A stretch of DNA of 64,000 nucleotides from Macrobrachium rosenbergii (lineage: Eukaryota > Arthropoda > Malacostraca > Decapoda > Palaemonidae), in assembly GCF_040412425.1 (NCBI RefSeq), contig NC_089753.1, forward strand, positions 38,424,913 to 38,488,912, given 5' to 3'. Position 1 is the first letter of the stretch. Every line of letters starts with the position of its first letter. The notes under the pieces were generated by a model. It was given only the letters and a program-made list of their open reading frames with translations. It was not told the origin of the DNA and ran no database searches. Both the position numbers and the translations under genes were made by a program. Below, in pieces: positions 1 to 12,900 of this stretch.

Positions 1-129
1 TATTTAGTCCATCCCCTAAGGGTTAAGCTTTTAACTATGATACTTCTCAGATTTGCCAATCAAGATGTTAGTGGGCATAGAGTAAAAAACCAGTTGTGCC
101 TATGGAAATACAAAACAGCTATTGAAACA

Positions 130-760
130 GGAATTGTACTTACAGGACTAAAACTGTTGCCCTTTTATGTAGGGGTATTCCTTATTGGGAACTGGAATCA
201 GTCATTGAAACTTTGTAGCAAGATATTTAACTCATGGTGAGTGAGTGAGTTGAAGGGAAATAACTACTGACTTGCCGTCATCAAGAACTTTTTCTGTGAC
301 TGCTGTTGTGTACAGATATCTAGCTGTGTTCCCCTTTACTACCATGTGAACTTTCTTGTCACTAGAGTCAGTCACCTTAGCCTCCTTCCAGTCAGCATCA
401 TGGCTTGACCAGTGGTTGAATAGCTTGTGACCTTTAACATCACCATGCCTCATTTGAGGTAGTTAGAGGGTAGAAGGCAGAAGGTTGAATGGTTTAGTGA
501 CTGGTTTCCCCCTTCCATCTCCCTTTCTCTTCCTCCCTCTGTGAGGTAGCACCTTATACCAAAAGAAAAAGAGCTTGATGACGGCAGGTGAGTGGCTGTT
601 CCTTCCCCTCAAAGTCATCCACTTGCCACCTGTTAAGTACCTTGTCACCAAGCTTCAACAACTGATTGCAGTTTCTGCTGAGGACTACTCATACAAGGCT
701 CTGGTTTATATACCTAGGAAAAATACAAATTAATTGAAAATTTTGCAATGATTTTAGATT
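130..760. mobile_element. Imperfect long inverted-repeat element in DRG2 upstream intron
   Basis: The left side (about 130-297) reads, with gaps, as the reverse complement of about 561-700; the best block is the shared TTGCCGTCATCAAG-like core near 270-290 and 578-592, with matching flanks outward to about 190 and 680. The spacer is ~270 bp. The right end (716-745, tacaaattaattgaaaat) resembles 28880-28900 inside the EIF2S2 intron element, suggesting related DNA transposon ends. No transposase is visible, so a non-autonomous element is likely. Confidence 0.5.
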
Positions 761-818
761 AACTATTTTTACATCTTTTGTGAGCTTTCAAATATTAAAT
801 ATAAGTTTTATTTCCCAG

Positions 819-979
819 CCACTGAATATCACTTGGGCGTGTTGAAAGCAAAACTTGCGAAATATAGAACACAGCTTTTAGAACCTCAAGGGAAGAAAGG
901 CGATAAAGGAGATGGCTTTGATGTTATGAAAAGTGGAGATGCCCGAGTTGCGCTCATTGGTTTTCCTTCAGTTGGTAAG
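819..979 (+). CDS. DRG2: DRG2 exon with G1 motif (first visible)
   Basis: The acceptor tttcccag ends at 818 and the exon begins with the last two bases of a split codon (probably Ala), then reads [16 protein letters not shown]. It ends GFPSVGK at 979, before gttagt. The serine and threonine of the P-loop GKST come from the next exon. The acidic/lysine-rich linker GKKGDKGDG is where DRG2 orthologues vary. Confidence 0.95.
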
Positions 980-3900
980 GTTAGTGTACATGTGATATTT
1001 TTTACAAGTATACTAGAGTGATTGTGTAATAAATATGCCAGTATGTATAGATAATTATTATCAGCAATGTATGCTATGATCTCAGATTTATGATTTGTAA
1101 AAGTATTGTATCCTAAAGTATTGAATCCCATTGAGTAGTTTATGATTTGTTGCATTACAGTAATTAATGAAATTTGTGTTTATGAGAATACAGTATGTTC
1201 CAGGTAAAAGACAATTTATCGTACGGGAATACAAACTATTACCTCTTGTATATAAGTTTTCCTCAGTATCGTTGAAACTTGGTAACAAATGGTTAATTGC
1301 GATTAGGGAAACCCCCTACTTGCTAAGGGAAGGCGCTTTTTCTTCGGCTGCAGTTAAGACATCTTACTGCTCTCTGACTGACCTTTACGTTGACACTGCT
1401 TTCCTGTTTTTATAGTATGTTTGGTGTTTGTGTTTCGTGATTTTTTGTTCAGCATGGTTTTGGACAAGAGAAGTGGTCCATGAAGATGTGAAGGACGTAA
1501 CAGGTGTTTAGCTGCTTTGTGTCCTGGATGTAGTGGAACCATTCTTTTTTTCTTTAGTCGTAGGTCCTGTGAGGAATGTGCAGTCTGGTCTTCTGTGCAA
1601 TTGAAAGGTATGGTAATAGGAGAGGAAGGCCAAAAGATGTTTACTGTTTTTTTCAAAGGGGATTACTTCCTTCAGTACTACCAAATCTTTTTGGCTTCTT
1701 CATCCTTGACTGCACCTCCCTCACTTACCTATCTTTTGCTTGTTGTCCAGTGGCTTGCAGAGGCAATTATATATGTGAGGTTAGGTGATCAGCCTGTGCT
1801 CTCTGACAATGCTGACCCAGGTTTGTGTGTTGAGCTGTCTTTAGGTAAGATGTGGCACGTGTTTGTAATTTGCTTCTACCCACCCCTGCTTCGTTGGCTG
1901 CTCCAGGGATACCAGCTTCACTGGATTACTTGCAGATGTGGCCTTCTCCCACTGTTCTGGGAGCCTTAAGTGGAACTCCAACCATAGGCATGCGAAATGC
2001 CAGTATTGGTGCCAAGAGGAACATAAGCGCTTGAGCGCCCAGTAATATCGCCCGAGCTTCCAATAGTGCCAGAGCTTGTCTTCATATAGAGCTTCCAGCA
2101 CTAGCTTTCATGTGTCTGGCTTCAGCCTACTAGTGGCTGACGCCAGTCTCTCTTTAGCATGTAGCCTGTCTCTTCAAAGAACATACTGTTGTTCTTTTTT
2201 GAGCGCAATTTCCAGTTGAACGCCTAGCTCCAGTCTTCAAGTGGCCGACGCTAGTCTCTGATCATTGGATGTCCTTCTTCAGTATCGGACTCCCTCCTTT
2301 GAGTACCATACAGCTGCTCTCAGGCCGTTTTGTCTCTTTTCAGCCTGTTCCACCTTTGCCTAGAGTTCCAGATGGGCTGAATTGCTCCCTTTTGTGACAT
2401 CAGTTAGTGTCTCAGAGCACTGTTCTTTGCAGACAGGGACTTTTGTGTACGAATTTATGGACTTGTTGAAGAAGGCTGTCACCTCCACAGGGAGTTGGGA
2501 GTCTGACTTTGGTTTTTTAAGGGAGCAAGAGAGGTGTTTTTTGTCCTTCCCTCCCACTGATGCTTAGACGGAATTAGTCCTCCTAGTTGAAGTTCTTGTC
2601 AAGATTCTGAAGTAAGGGTCTTTCTTGGCTGACACCAGGAACAGGGGCTAAAAGATAGGAGTCTCTCAGGTTTTTCCAAGAGACATCGCTTCACAGCTAC
2701 TTTCAGATGGCATATATCCTTGGTCTGTTTTTTTTTCTTTGGTGTGACAATATCTTCCCTCCTAAGCGTTCTTTTATGGAGAATTTTTCTTGGACTCCAG
2801 GCAGAAGGAAGCGCCATGAACCCTCTCTCTAGTGGCACTCGTTCCTGGGCGCCTGATCATCTTCAGAACTCCTCACACCAGCTTTATGGCGCCTGGTGCC
2901 AAATCCCAAATGCCCAACACCTGTTGCAGAGTGTTTAGCTCTTTCTAGCCATGCTAGACCGCCAAAGCTGAACGCCTAGTTCTTTTTTACTTTTTTTTTT
3001 TAGAGCATTGTGTTGGACTGCAGCTGAAGTTATCACTCCTGGTTTTGTTCAAGACCGTTGTTACCTATGGCCAGACTTTTGTATATCTTATGGACTTTCC
3101 AAGTTCCTATAAGCATGTCAGATATTAGTTTTTAACCAAGTACAGTTCTGCATATGTTGTAAGTCAGTACAAGGTGTCATCGAGTCCATGCAAGGCATTA
3201 TCGCGCTAAGAGGTCGATCCCACCCTGATGGCCAGGTGTCCGTGGCTGTCAAGTATTGACAGGGTCGGCAACTAGTCCACTTAGTTGTCTGCTGTAGGTT
3301 CTACAGTTTGTTCGCTTGCAGAGACCAACCGAACAGCCTTGTCGTCCATTCTCCAGGGCGATTGGGCGGAATCCTAGGATATGCAGGATACTTCATTTCA
3401 TGTCACATAGCAACTCCGAAAGATATCTCAGACCTGTCCTACGAGACAGGGTCTTCCAGTGTGAGAATTTAGGTCTATGGTAAGACTTCTCTCGAGTTCT
3501 CGCTCTGCTTACTTTTGTCTTCCTTTCCGACCATGAACTTCAGCCTGTCTCACAAGACCAGTGGGGACAAAGAATCATAACCAGACTCTGCTGTTTTTAT
3601 TTTTTTATTTATTTTTTTTCCAAAGACCTAGTTTTCAGTCGGACCTACGTGGTATCCGTCCGAATTTAGACTTTCAGAAGAAGTTCCTGATGAGATTAGT
3701 CTTAGGCAGCTTCTCACTCCTTGTTCTAGTGTCCGCTTGGGGAGCTGGGAAATTTACAGGACGTGTCCCCAGGGGAACAGTCCTTCACATGTATGCCAGA
3801 GAGTTGAGCGCCATTCACTTAAGACTTCAGTTCTTCTCGACCCTCGCTCACTCCTAGACTGCGGTGTTCCTTCAGACAAGATCACAGTCCTTACTTTTTT

Positions 3901-6900
3901 TACATTTTTTCTGCGGATGATAAATCAAGTTTTTTCTAGTCCAACTGGAATTTCTGGTGGTTGAACTGAACCGTCAGAAACTCACTCTTACTCTCGAGTG
4001 GGCCTTGAATCCCCTGAACTGCCGGGTTATGTGCTTTTATGGGGCTGGCCAATCTTGACTGTCTGCCGCATTAAAGGAATCTTCTAGTCTGGGCAACAGA
4101 CGCCTTACTGCAAGATCGTTCCAACCTGGACCTCTAAGCTCTTCCACTGCTTGACATGGTCAAGGAAGGGCTGAACTTTCTCAGGCTTGTCAGAACATTA
4201 CAACGTTCCTTGTAGCCCCGTTCTGAACCATAATTTATGATTCCCAAATTGCTATGGTTGATTGGTGGACTCTCTGGGCTCTCCAAGAATCCTTCCACTA
4301 TTCGTTTCTTCTTAAACAACCTCACTTCAAGAGACACCACCAAGGATGGTACGTTCTTACGCAGACAGGCCTTGGGCTGTCCGGGTGCTTGTCAGGAAGA
4401 AGGGTTTTTTTCAGAAGTGCTAGAGCCATTTGAAAGATGTAGATGTCATCATCTATCTCAGTCTACCAGTCTAAGTGAACGATGTTCCAAATCGGGTGTC
4501 TTCTGAGACACTTATGATTCAATGGCAGCGTTGCCTTTTTTTATCGGAGAGCATATAGAATCTCTAATGTTCCTCTTTTTAGGGGTATTGAGCTATGTCT
4601 GACTCAGTAATGCGGTTTGCTCATTTACCCTAGGATTTTTAACCGAGAACGAGGACTTCATGATCTGGAACCGTTCTCCCCCTCTCAAAAATGGAAGAGA
4701 AGATGGTCTTGACAGCTGGAGACAGTCCTCAGGGCTCCCAGAAGCACCCTCCAGCCCAAGCCTTTACCTCTTCTGACTTGCAGCTTGCCTGGTGCCAGTT
4801 ACAGCCTGGCTCCAGCTCTGCCTCGAGCTCCTAGGAGTGCTAGCCAGCTCCCAACCCATTAGTTGCCTGGTGTCCAGCTCAGCTGGCGCCAGCTTCCGAT
4901 CGTCTGGCACCAAATCTCCCCACATCCTTGGCTCTGGGGAAGAGCAGGAAGCTCTCTTTTCTGTTGGAGTTTTCAGGTATTACCTGAGCAGGATTGGAAG
5001 CACAGGGTACCATTCATAACCTATGGTGTTTTGACAAGGACTCCTTTTTTCACTGTCTTAAGAATGCATTGTTCTTCTTCATGACAAGGACCCCTTTTTT
5101 CACCTTCTAAGAATGCGTTGTTCTTCTTCATGTATGGACTTGGTCTATGAGACCATTCTTAGTTTCAGGAGAGCATTGGGCCTACTTTTAAGTGAAAGCT
5201 AAAGACGTCAGAACAATTCTACCTCGTTAGCCTTCATGCATATACGCCCCTTATGTCAATCCTACAATCGATCTACTGGAAGTGTAATCGATTTTTACCT
5301 CTCATCTCTTCAGAGAAGTTTAAACAGTGTTAAATTTTTTTTGCAGTGCCTTGTGATTATTGGTAACTGGCTTGGCATCACAGAAGGAAGCATAGGATTT
5401 TCCCCTATTATCTCTTCACCTTGTAGTAAGGTGTTGAGTTTTGTGAGAGCCTTGGGGTACATTGTACTCTCAGTGGATGGGTCGTTGTCTTTATTTTAGT
5501 GCAGGTGACAGTGTTATCTGGTTGTTTTATTGTGGCACTGCACCCAGGGCAAGGGCACTTTTTGAAGTTTTGCTAGCCTTTGGTTAACTCCTTTGCTGCA
5601 AAACTTCCAATTATGCTTTGCTAGCCATCGAACTTCTCCCTTGCTGCAAAGCTCCCACTTAAGTAGCAGATGCTCCTGACCATACTGCCATATCGCTACA
5701 GGTTAAGTTGAGCACCAACCAGAGGCAGTTTTCTACCGTAGGCTCTCTTAACTAATAAGGAACGACAACCATTGTTTTCAATGGTAGCAACTTTTTTTTT
5801 ATCTCGGATTCATTACATGTCTTAATGTTTTGGAGTAGAGTATGTCCATGTATCCCACCTCCTGTCAATGTGGGAATCAGCTATGTAATTACTTGGTAAG
5901 GTACTTATATAAAAATGACATTTTTATGATAAAATAAAGTTTTATATATACTTACCAAGTAATTACATGATCGTAGCCCTCCTGCCTCCCCTCCGATGGA
6001 CATTGGCATAAACAGAATGAGGATGTCTGCTAAATCTTCCTGGTATTCCCATTAGTGGGCGGGACCAGTCACCTGCACTAAACTTGGAAGCGTTACCCAT
6101 GAATTTTTTATTTTAAGCCGCCTTGCAAGAGGAAACTATAGCTATGTAATTACTTGGTAAGTATATGTAAAACTTTATCATAAAAATGTCATTTTAATCC
6201 AGTTATGTATTTCTTGGATTACTCGTATATGCCATATAAGATCTAATTAAGAAGCGTTTGATTTTAATAGTTTCCCTTTTTCTGATCTGCTATAGGTGTT
6301 CCTTAACAAAAACTTACTCATTATGATAAATTTATATGTTATAAATTACAAATGCCAATAACATTTTGAAATTTTACGCTTGTAAATACTTGCATAGGTT
6401 CTTCTTATGATAGAATAGATTCTCCTTACGATAGAAGTGGTTAGAAATGTTAATTGATAGCACAGTCTTTTGAGTGATATTTTGATACCAGATATAGGAT
6501 AGTGATCTTCCCTTAAAAAGAATCCTGTCATTGATATTATCATTAGGTGTACATTTTTTAATTAATTGGATTATTTGGTTGGAACTAATATTCATGTTAA
6601 GGAACTTAGCTTGTTAAAAGATACCTCCTTACAGCAAAGTTTTGGATATTATAGACTAGTTTGATGAAGAGAAACAGTAAGCATTAACTTTTAAGTAGTA
6701 AACCTTATTTACCCTTTATTTTCAGTCAACATTGTTGAGCACATTGACCAACACTCAGAGTGTAGCAGCGTCTTATGAATTCACTACGTTGACGTGTATT
6801 CCTGGTGTTATCGACTATAAGGGAGCCAACATTCAGTTGCTTGATTTACCAGGTATCATTGAAGGAGCTTCACAGGGCAAAGGTCGAGGAAGGCAGGTGA

Positions 6901-9900
6901 GTCAGTCTTTATGTCGTGTTTGATGTGCTCTAGTACGTGTATGTTGGTTGTCTTCATCATGCAAATAAACTTTTATACAGGAGACTTAGAACTATTGGAA
7001 ATATCCTTCCAATTTTCTGTTTGAGGAGGTAAACTGAATCATAATCTGTAGTTTTCTTTTTCACCTTGAACAAGTAGGAATATTGCGATAATGTATTTGT
7101 GTTTGCCAGTCATTCTTTGAAAGATGAGGAATGTTAATGCAAGGTAAATGGAACCTTTGCAGGTTATTGCTGTTGCAAGAACTGCTGATCTTGTCATCAT
7201 GATGGTAGATGCCACGAAGGGAGAAATCCAAAAGGAATTACTTACAGCTGAATTGGAGGCTGTAGGTATTAGGCTAAACAAAAATAAACCAGGAATCTAC
7301 TTTAAGGTATAACTTCTGTATTTCATGTAAATTTAGTTTATGTTTCCATTAACCATATACTGTATGCCTTATTTCCATGTTATCATAACGACACTGAAGT
7401 TGAAATTAAAGCACCCAACAAAAAAGTAGACAGATTATCTAGGTTTAGTAGACAAATTATCTAGGCTAAATACAATAAAGCTTTTTGAAGATCAGCATTA
7501 AGAGGCTTTTTCAGGTTGATGTCAAGGTAGATATGCAGTTCTAAAAACCATATCTGATGAGGAGTGGACAGTGAATGAGGACTCGTTTGACACCAAGAAT
7601 ATATATTAGTTTGCTGGAAAAGATGTACTGGGGACTTAAAGTAACCAAACAGAATCCTTGGATATTAGATGAGACTTGGGATACATTAAAGTACGCTAAA
7701 GCAAAAGACACATGTAAACAAATTTCAGGAAGGAAACGAAGAATGCAAAGTTGACAGCAGTGATGATAAATGGAGATCAACAAGATCAAACTAAGGTATA
7801 TTTAACAAGAGATAAAAGAGAATACGTGGACAAACCGATATAGATGTTAACAAGGCCTTGTATTCAGGGAGTGGCATTTGTGTTAGGGTAGCTCACAAAA
7901 TTATTAATGGAATATCAGTTGGTGAAAAGGAATAGTGGAAAATCCTGTTAGAATTAGCGGTGGGTCATTAATAGTATCAGATCAGAGGAAGAGGTTAGAT
8001 AGTGCTGGTCAGAAAATTTTTGTGAGGTTATGAGTAAAAGATATGAAGGGGGTAACTTGAATTGTACCTGAGGCTGATATAGACCAGAATATGCTTTTGA
8101 ATTAATTCAGCTTTTTGAAGTGGAATTAGTAGTAAAGAAAGTTAATGGATGTAAAATACCAGTTTATGAAGGAATCACTGCAAAGATGCTTTTAGCTGAG
8201 ACTGACACCTCTCATACTAACTACTGTACTGTAGACAGTTTTGAAGAAAATGGAATGAGGAAACAAAGCCTGATGATTGGGAACTGGAAGTCATGGCTAA
8301 GGTATTTAAGAAAAGTGACCTGACGTAATGTGGTAACTAGAGGGATTTTGCTGATATCAAGTGTAATGAAAATATTCAGTACTGTTTACTTATTCTCAAT
8401 AGTTTGAGAAATAAATTGATAAAAAGCGTAGAGGTGAACAGGCTAGTTCTAGGAAAGGCAGGAGTTACACAGATCAGTGTTTGTTTTAAGATGTATAGAA
8501 TATAAAACTCCCCTTTTGATGGCTTTTGTTGATTACAAGAAGGCATTTGAGGACGTCCTCAGACCGGTAATAGGGAAGGCCTTGATTCATTGTGGTATGC
8601 CCATGAAATATGTAAAGCTAATGGAAATTATCCATGAATAGAGCAGATGCAAACTTGATGGTCATAGAGTCTTGTCAAGAGAGTTTACTGTAAACAGTGG
8701 AGTGCTCTGAGTGAATGTTATTACACCTTTGAAGTTTGTCCTTCTCATAGATTTTATAATGAATAAGTGGTATAAGGGAAGAGAATTTTAAGAAGGAAGT
8801 AACAGAAGAACTTAATAGACTTAAAATATGAAGGTGACACTGTTTTATTATGTAATTTTGAGTATAGCTTTTAGAGGAACATTAGGAGCTGGATGGTTGG
8901 ATAGTTCAGAGTGATCCCACAAAGGTAATTTATGGAAATTTCATATGTAGATGAGGTAATAATGAGAGAGATGAAGATGGCCAGGACATGTCCTTAGCAT
9001 AACCCATGAGAGAATAGTACATAATAGTGTCAGCTTCCTGTAGTCACCAGAAGACTTGAAAGACCCAGACCTTCTTGAATGATAACTGTTACAAGGGAAG
9101 CTGGAGATGATTAGAGTTGTGTAAGATAAAGCACAGGAAAGATGACAGTTTTACAAAGGCCCTTTATGTCACACTGTTTTGGAGGTAGTCATGATGGAAA
9201 GAGATGGTGTAGTCACCCTGTGGTAGATTGACGTAAAGATAAAAATGCAAGTATGAAACAGGAGTTGCCTTTGATTCAGTCCCATCAGAAAATGGAGGCA
9301 AAAGGTGAATCCTCGTAGATGTGGTAGTGGCATTTCAAACAAGGACTGGCAAGGTTAGCATAAAACTTGTTTCGCAAAAAAAGAGATCTAATGCTCTCTA
9401 AAGAAAAAGCCTGATTTTATTTTTTTTAAGCAGCTCTATCATTTTGAACTATATTATCCCTCCAAGTAAAGTTTGAAGTAATTTGAACTCCCAAGATGCT
9501 GATAAAATTGAGAGGTTCAGTTTGAGTTTTGTCCTATAGTGTCATAGATTTTGATAGAAGGGAAGAGAGAAAAAATATTTTCAGATATGAGAATGACATG
9601 ATGCTGCCATGCTCATTGTATCCAAGATAAGATGACTTTATTTGTATTTGTATGAAATTAAATGAAATGCAAGTTGTTTGGTATCTGTAGGATTAGCGTA
9701 GAATCAAACATTTTTGTTGCATTTGTTCAAGAACTGAAAGTTCACTGTTCAGATTTGTTCATGACATTTTTCAATTCTCATGTTATTTATATTGTAAGAA
9801 ATTTACACATGTAATCTTTCAACAGCAAAAAAAAGCTGGTGGAATCAAATTTAATGCAACCTGTCCTCTCACCAAAGTTGATGAAAAGATGGTACAGATG

Positions 9901-12900
9901 ATCCTGCATGAATATAAAATATTCAATGCTGAGGTAAGTTATCTTTTGCAGAAAACTAGCATAACACTGAACATTTTTTCTTCCTGTTAGTTGCTGGATT
10001 GCAAGTATTTTGAAAATTTAATCTTTCCCATTATATGTTCTGTGGTTTTAGTAAAGCTTTTACCTTTTCAGGTTATATTTAGAGAAGACTGTGCGGCTGA
10101 CGAGCTCATTGACGTTATATCAGCGAATCGAGTGTATATGCCATGTTTGTATGTTTACAATAAGATTGATCAAGTGTCTATTGAGGAAGTAGACAGAATT
10201 GCTCGACAACCAAATTGTGTAGTTGTTAGGTATGTTATTGCAGTTTTTGTATTTAACTGTTCATGTCTGGCAATTTATAGTAACAAGCAGACAGTTTATG
10301 TGGATATGGTTCATTCTCTTTATGTAGAAATGGTGAGGTATATCAAGTACAACCCGGAAACATAAATGGTGGGCTACTCTTAGCTTCACTTTTTGGCAAA
10401 GACTTTACTGTGCCTCAGTTGCTTAAACGAGGTGGCTCAGTCTCTCACACACCAAAGGCTATAGCATTCTTTGTTGATGGATGGGTGTGACATTAATCAG
10501 AATAATAAGAAACTCATTTTCCCTCATTTCTGTTTTCAACAATGCCTCTGTGTAAGTTGTTAATGTAAAATTCTGTAAGTTTTTAAATTATTTTAAAAAA
10601 CATCTGCTTAGAGGAAGTAGTTTGGCTACGTTTTTAAAGTGCCCCTCAGAACATGAAATAGCTGTATCAATATATAGAGATTGTTCCAAACTTTGTAATG
10701 GTGTTGGGTTTAGGGCTACTTTCCTAGATGCAGAATGTAGGAAGTACTTAGTTGTTGGAACAATAGTTTCTGCTGCATAACTTGATGCATGTCATAGTGG
10801 TTCTCAGAGTTTCCTTTCATGGGGAAAGAAATTTTAATTTTAGCATTTTCAGGTGTGTGCTGCAGTCTCTTGAAAAACCTCATTCTAAACATCCTTTGGT
10901 TATGAGTATTTTAGAGGTGTAACTTTCATTAGAATGTAATGATCAAACAGGTGCGGGTTCCTGTAGTTGACGCTGTATACAAAAGAGCTGACAGTCTTGC
11001 CAAATGTGCAGTGTTAAGGGGAACTCAAAAGACAGTTTCCTCTGCCACATGGGGATTTTTTACCTCTTGTAAGCAGTGTGCAAAGGGAGGCCTGGCAGCA
11101 CTCATGGGAGAGTCTGGCATGTAGTAACCATATGATGCTGTAAATCACCAGGTCATCTCTCCCAGGAGGTATAATACAATACCAAGAAGATGGGAGACTT
11201 CCTTGCCATTTTAGACTTGACTTTATGCACCTGGTAGTTGAATACCCCAGCCTGAAAGGCTTAAGATGCTTCTCCAAATACTGAGCAAGGAATTTGATAT
11301 TTTAAAGAGTATGGAATATGCTCCATTTTTTAATAGAATATTTTAATTTTTAGAAGTTCCAAAAAATTTTTCATTTTTATTAGTTGAAATATCTGTAGGT
11401 GTGCATCATTTGTGTAAGTGTTCAGTATTTATATGTGTACACCTGTACAAATGGTATTTTAAGAATTTTCTTAAGCATGATGTGGATGTGTTTAAGTGAC
11501 ATAAGAGAAATCAGTCCTTAAGTACATTGTGCCAACCCTTCAATTCAGGAGGCAGTACTCCGAAATAGAGGAGAACATAAGGCTGAAGTTGTGACAAGTA
11601 GGTGATTGACTAAGGGAAAAATAGGTTCCATTGAGGGGCTGTACTAGGCATTTGAAAGCACTTAGTTATTCCCAAAAAAATCTCTAAGTGTAGAATAGTA
11701 AAAAAGTCTCCAAAATTGGTGATGAAACATTCAAGTCTTGGCGAGAAATATGATGTCAAGAATGTGCCCAGTGATCTCCAATTACTTGAGTTGGTGATTT
11801 GTGTGGGAGCTCTGGTGCTTTTATCAAAATTAAGTTCCTATGGCTTATATTGAACTTAAGTTGCAGAAAATTAAGGGTAGATCCATTTGGATAGAGAATG
11901 GACTTAAGAAAAAAATGAAAGGTACATCAAGTATAGGAAATTCATTTGAAATAAGAATGAAACTGGCTTATAAATTAAATGAAACTGATGGGATTGGATT
12001 GGATTATTGGCAAAGCCAGAAAACTGACATGAAACCAGTTTCGTGATAAGAGTATTTCTATACCCAACATTGTGATGTTTACCTGGAAAATAGTTGGCAT
12101 CATTTGATTCCACATTTTTGCACTGTGATTGGACACTTAACTGGAAATTTTCTGTAGTAAAAAAATGGATTTAATTTTATTAACTGATGAGTACTCTTTT
12201 TCATGTTACTTACTTTTTATTTTATATAGTTTTTTTTGTTTTTCAGCTGTAATATGAAATTGAACTTGGATTATCTTTTGGAAAGAACTTGGGAAGAACT
12301 CTCTCTCCTTCGGATATATACAAAGAAGCCTGGTAGAGCTCCGGACTTCTCAGACCCGATAATTTTAAGAGGCGGTGCTAGTGTGGAACATGTGTGTCAT
12401 TCCATTCACCGATCTATTGCTGCAGTTTTTAAATATGCGCTTGTTTGGGTAAGGTTTTCAGGTTTTGTTATATGTTTTATCTTTAAGATACCTAACTTGC
12501 TTTTATATGTTGATTTTAGACTGTTGTATTTATAAGCCTGTAAACATCATATGTGTATTGATTTATCTGTACTTTCTTGTCTAGGTTCTATCTTATCGCT
12601 GTTTTACTTTGTGTACTGCTATTTCCCTTCACCCTCAGGAAGTGGGAAAATGCTTTGTATGAATATTCTGGAACATATTAGACAGTATTGAAGGTTCTTT
12701 GCAACTTCTGTGTGATCCCAGTTGCATTGTAAATTTCATCCATCCCTTTGGTCTCCTGTCACTTTGTTGTCTAACTTAAACTTTACCATGTTCCATTTGT
12801 GCAGTCTTTGGTGCTTGTGCACCTTCTTGACTGCAGCGAATGCTACTGAAAAGACTGATATCAGAATTAGAATATTATTATTAGGTAGGCTGAACAAGGC

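Noticed and set aside
1517..1969. 150-codon + frame as a host gene
   Set aside because: Lies in the DRG2 intron, runs across frames of a decayed retroelement, and shows no conserved host domain.
8120..8323. 67-codon frame as a DRG2 alternative exon
   Set aside because: It sits within the LINE remnant (copy 1) and has no matching splice sites or DRG2 similarity.
9991..10365. 124-codon frame overlapping a DRG2 exon
   Set aside because: Only 10072-10229 is exon; the extensions read through a clear acceptor and the gtatgt donor into intron.
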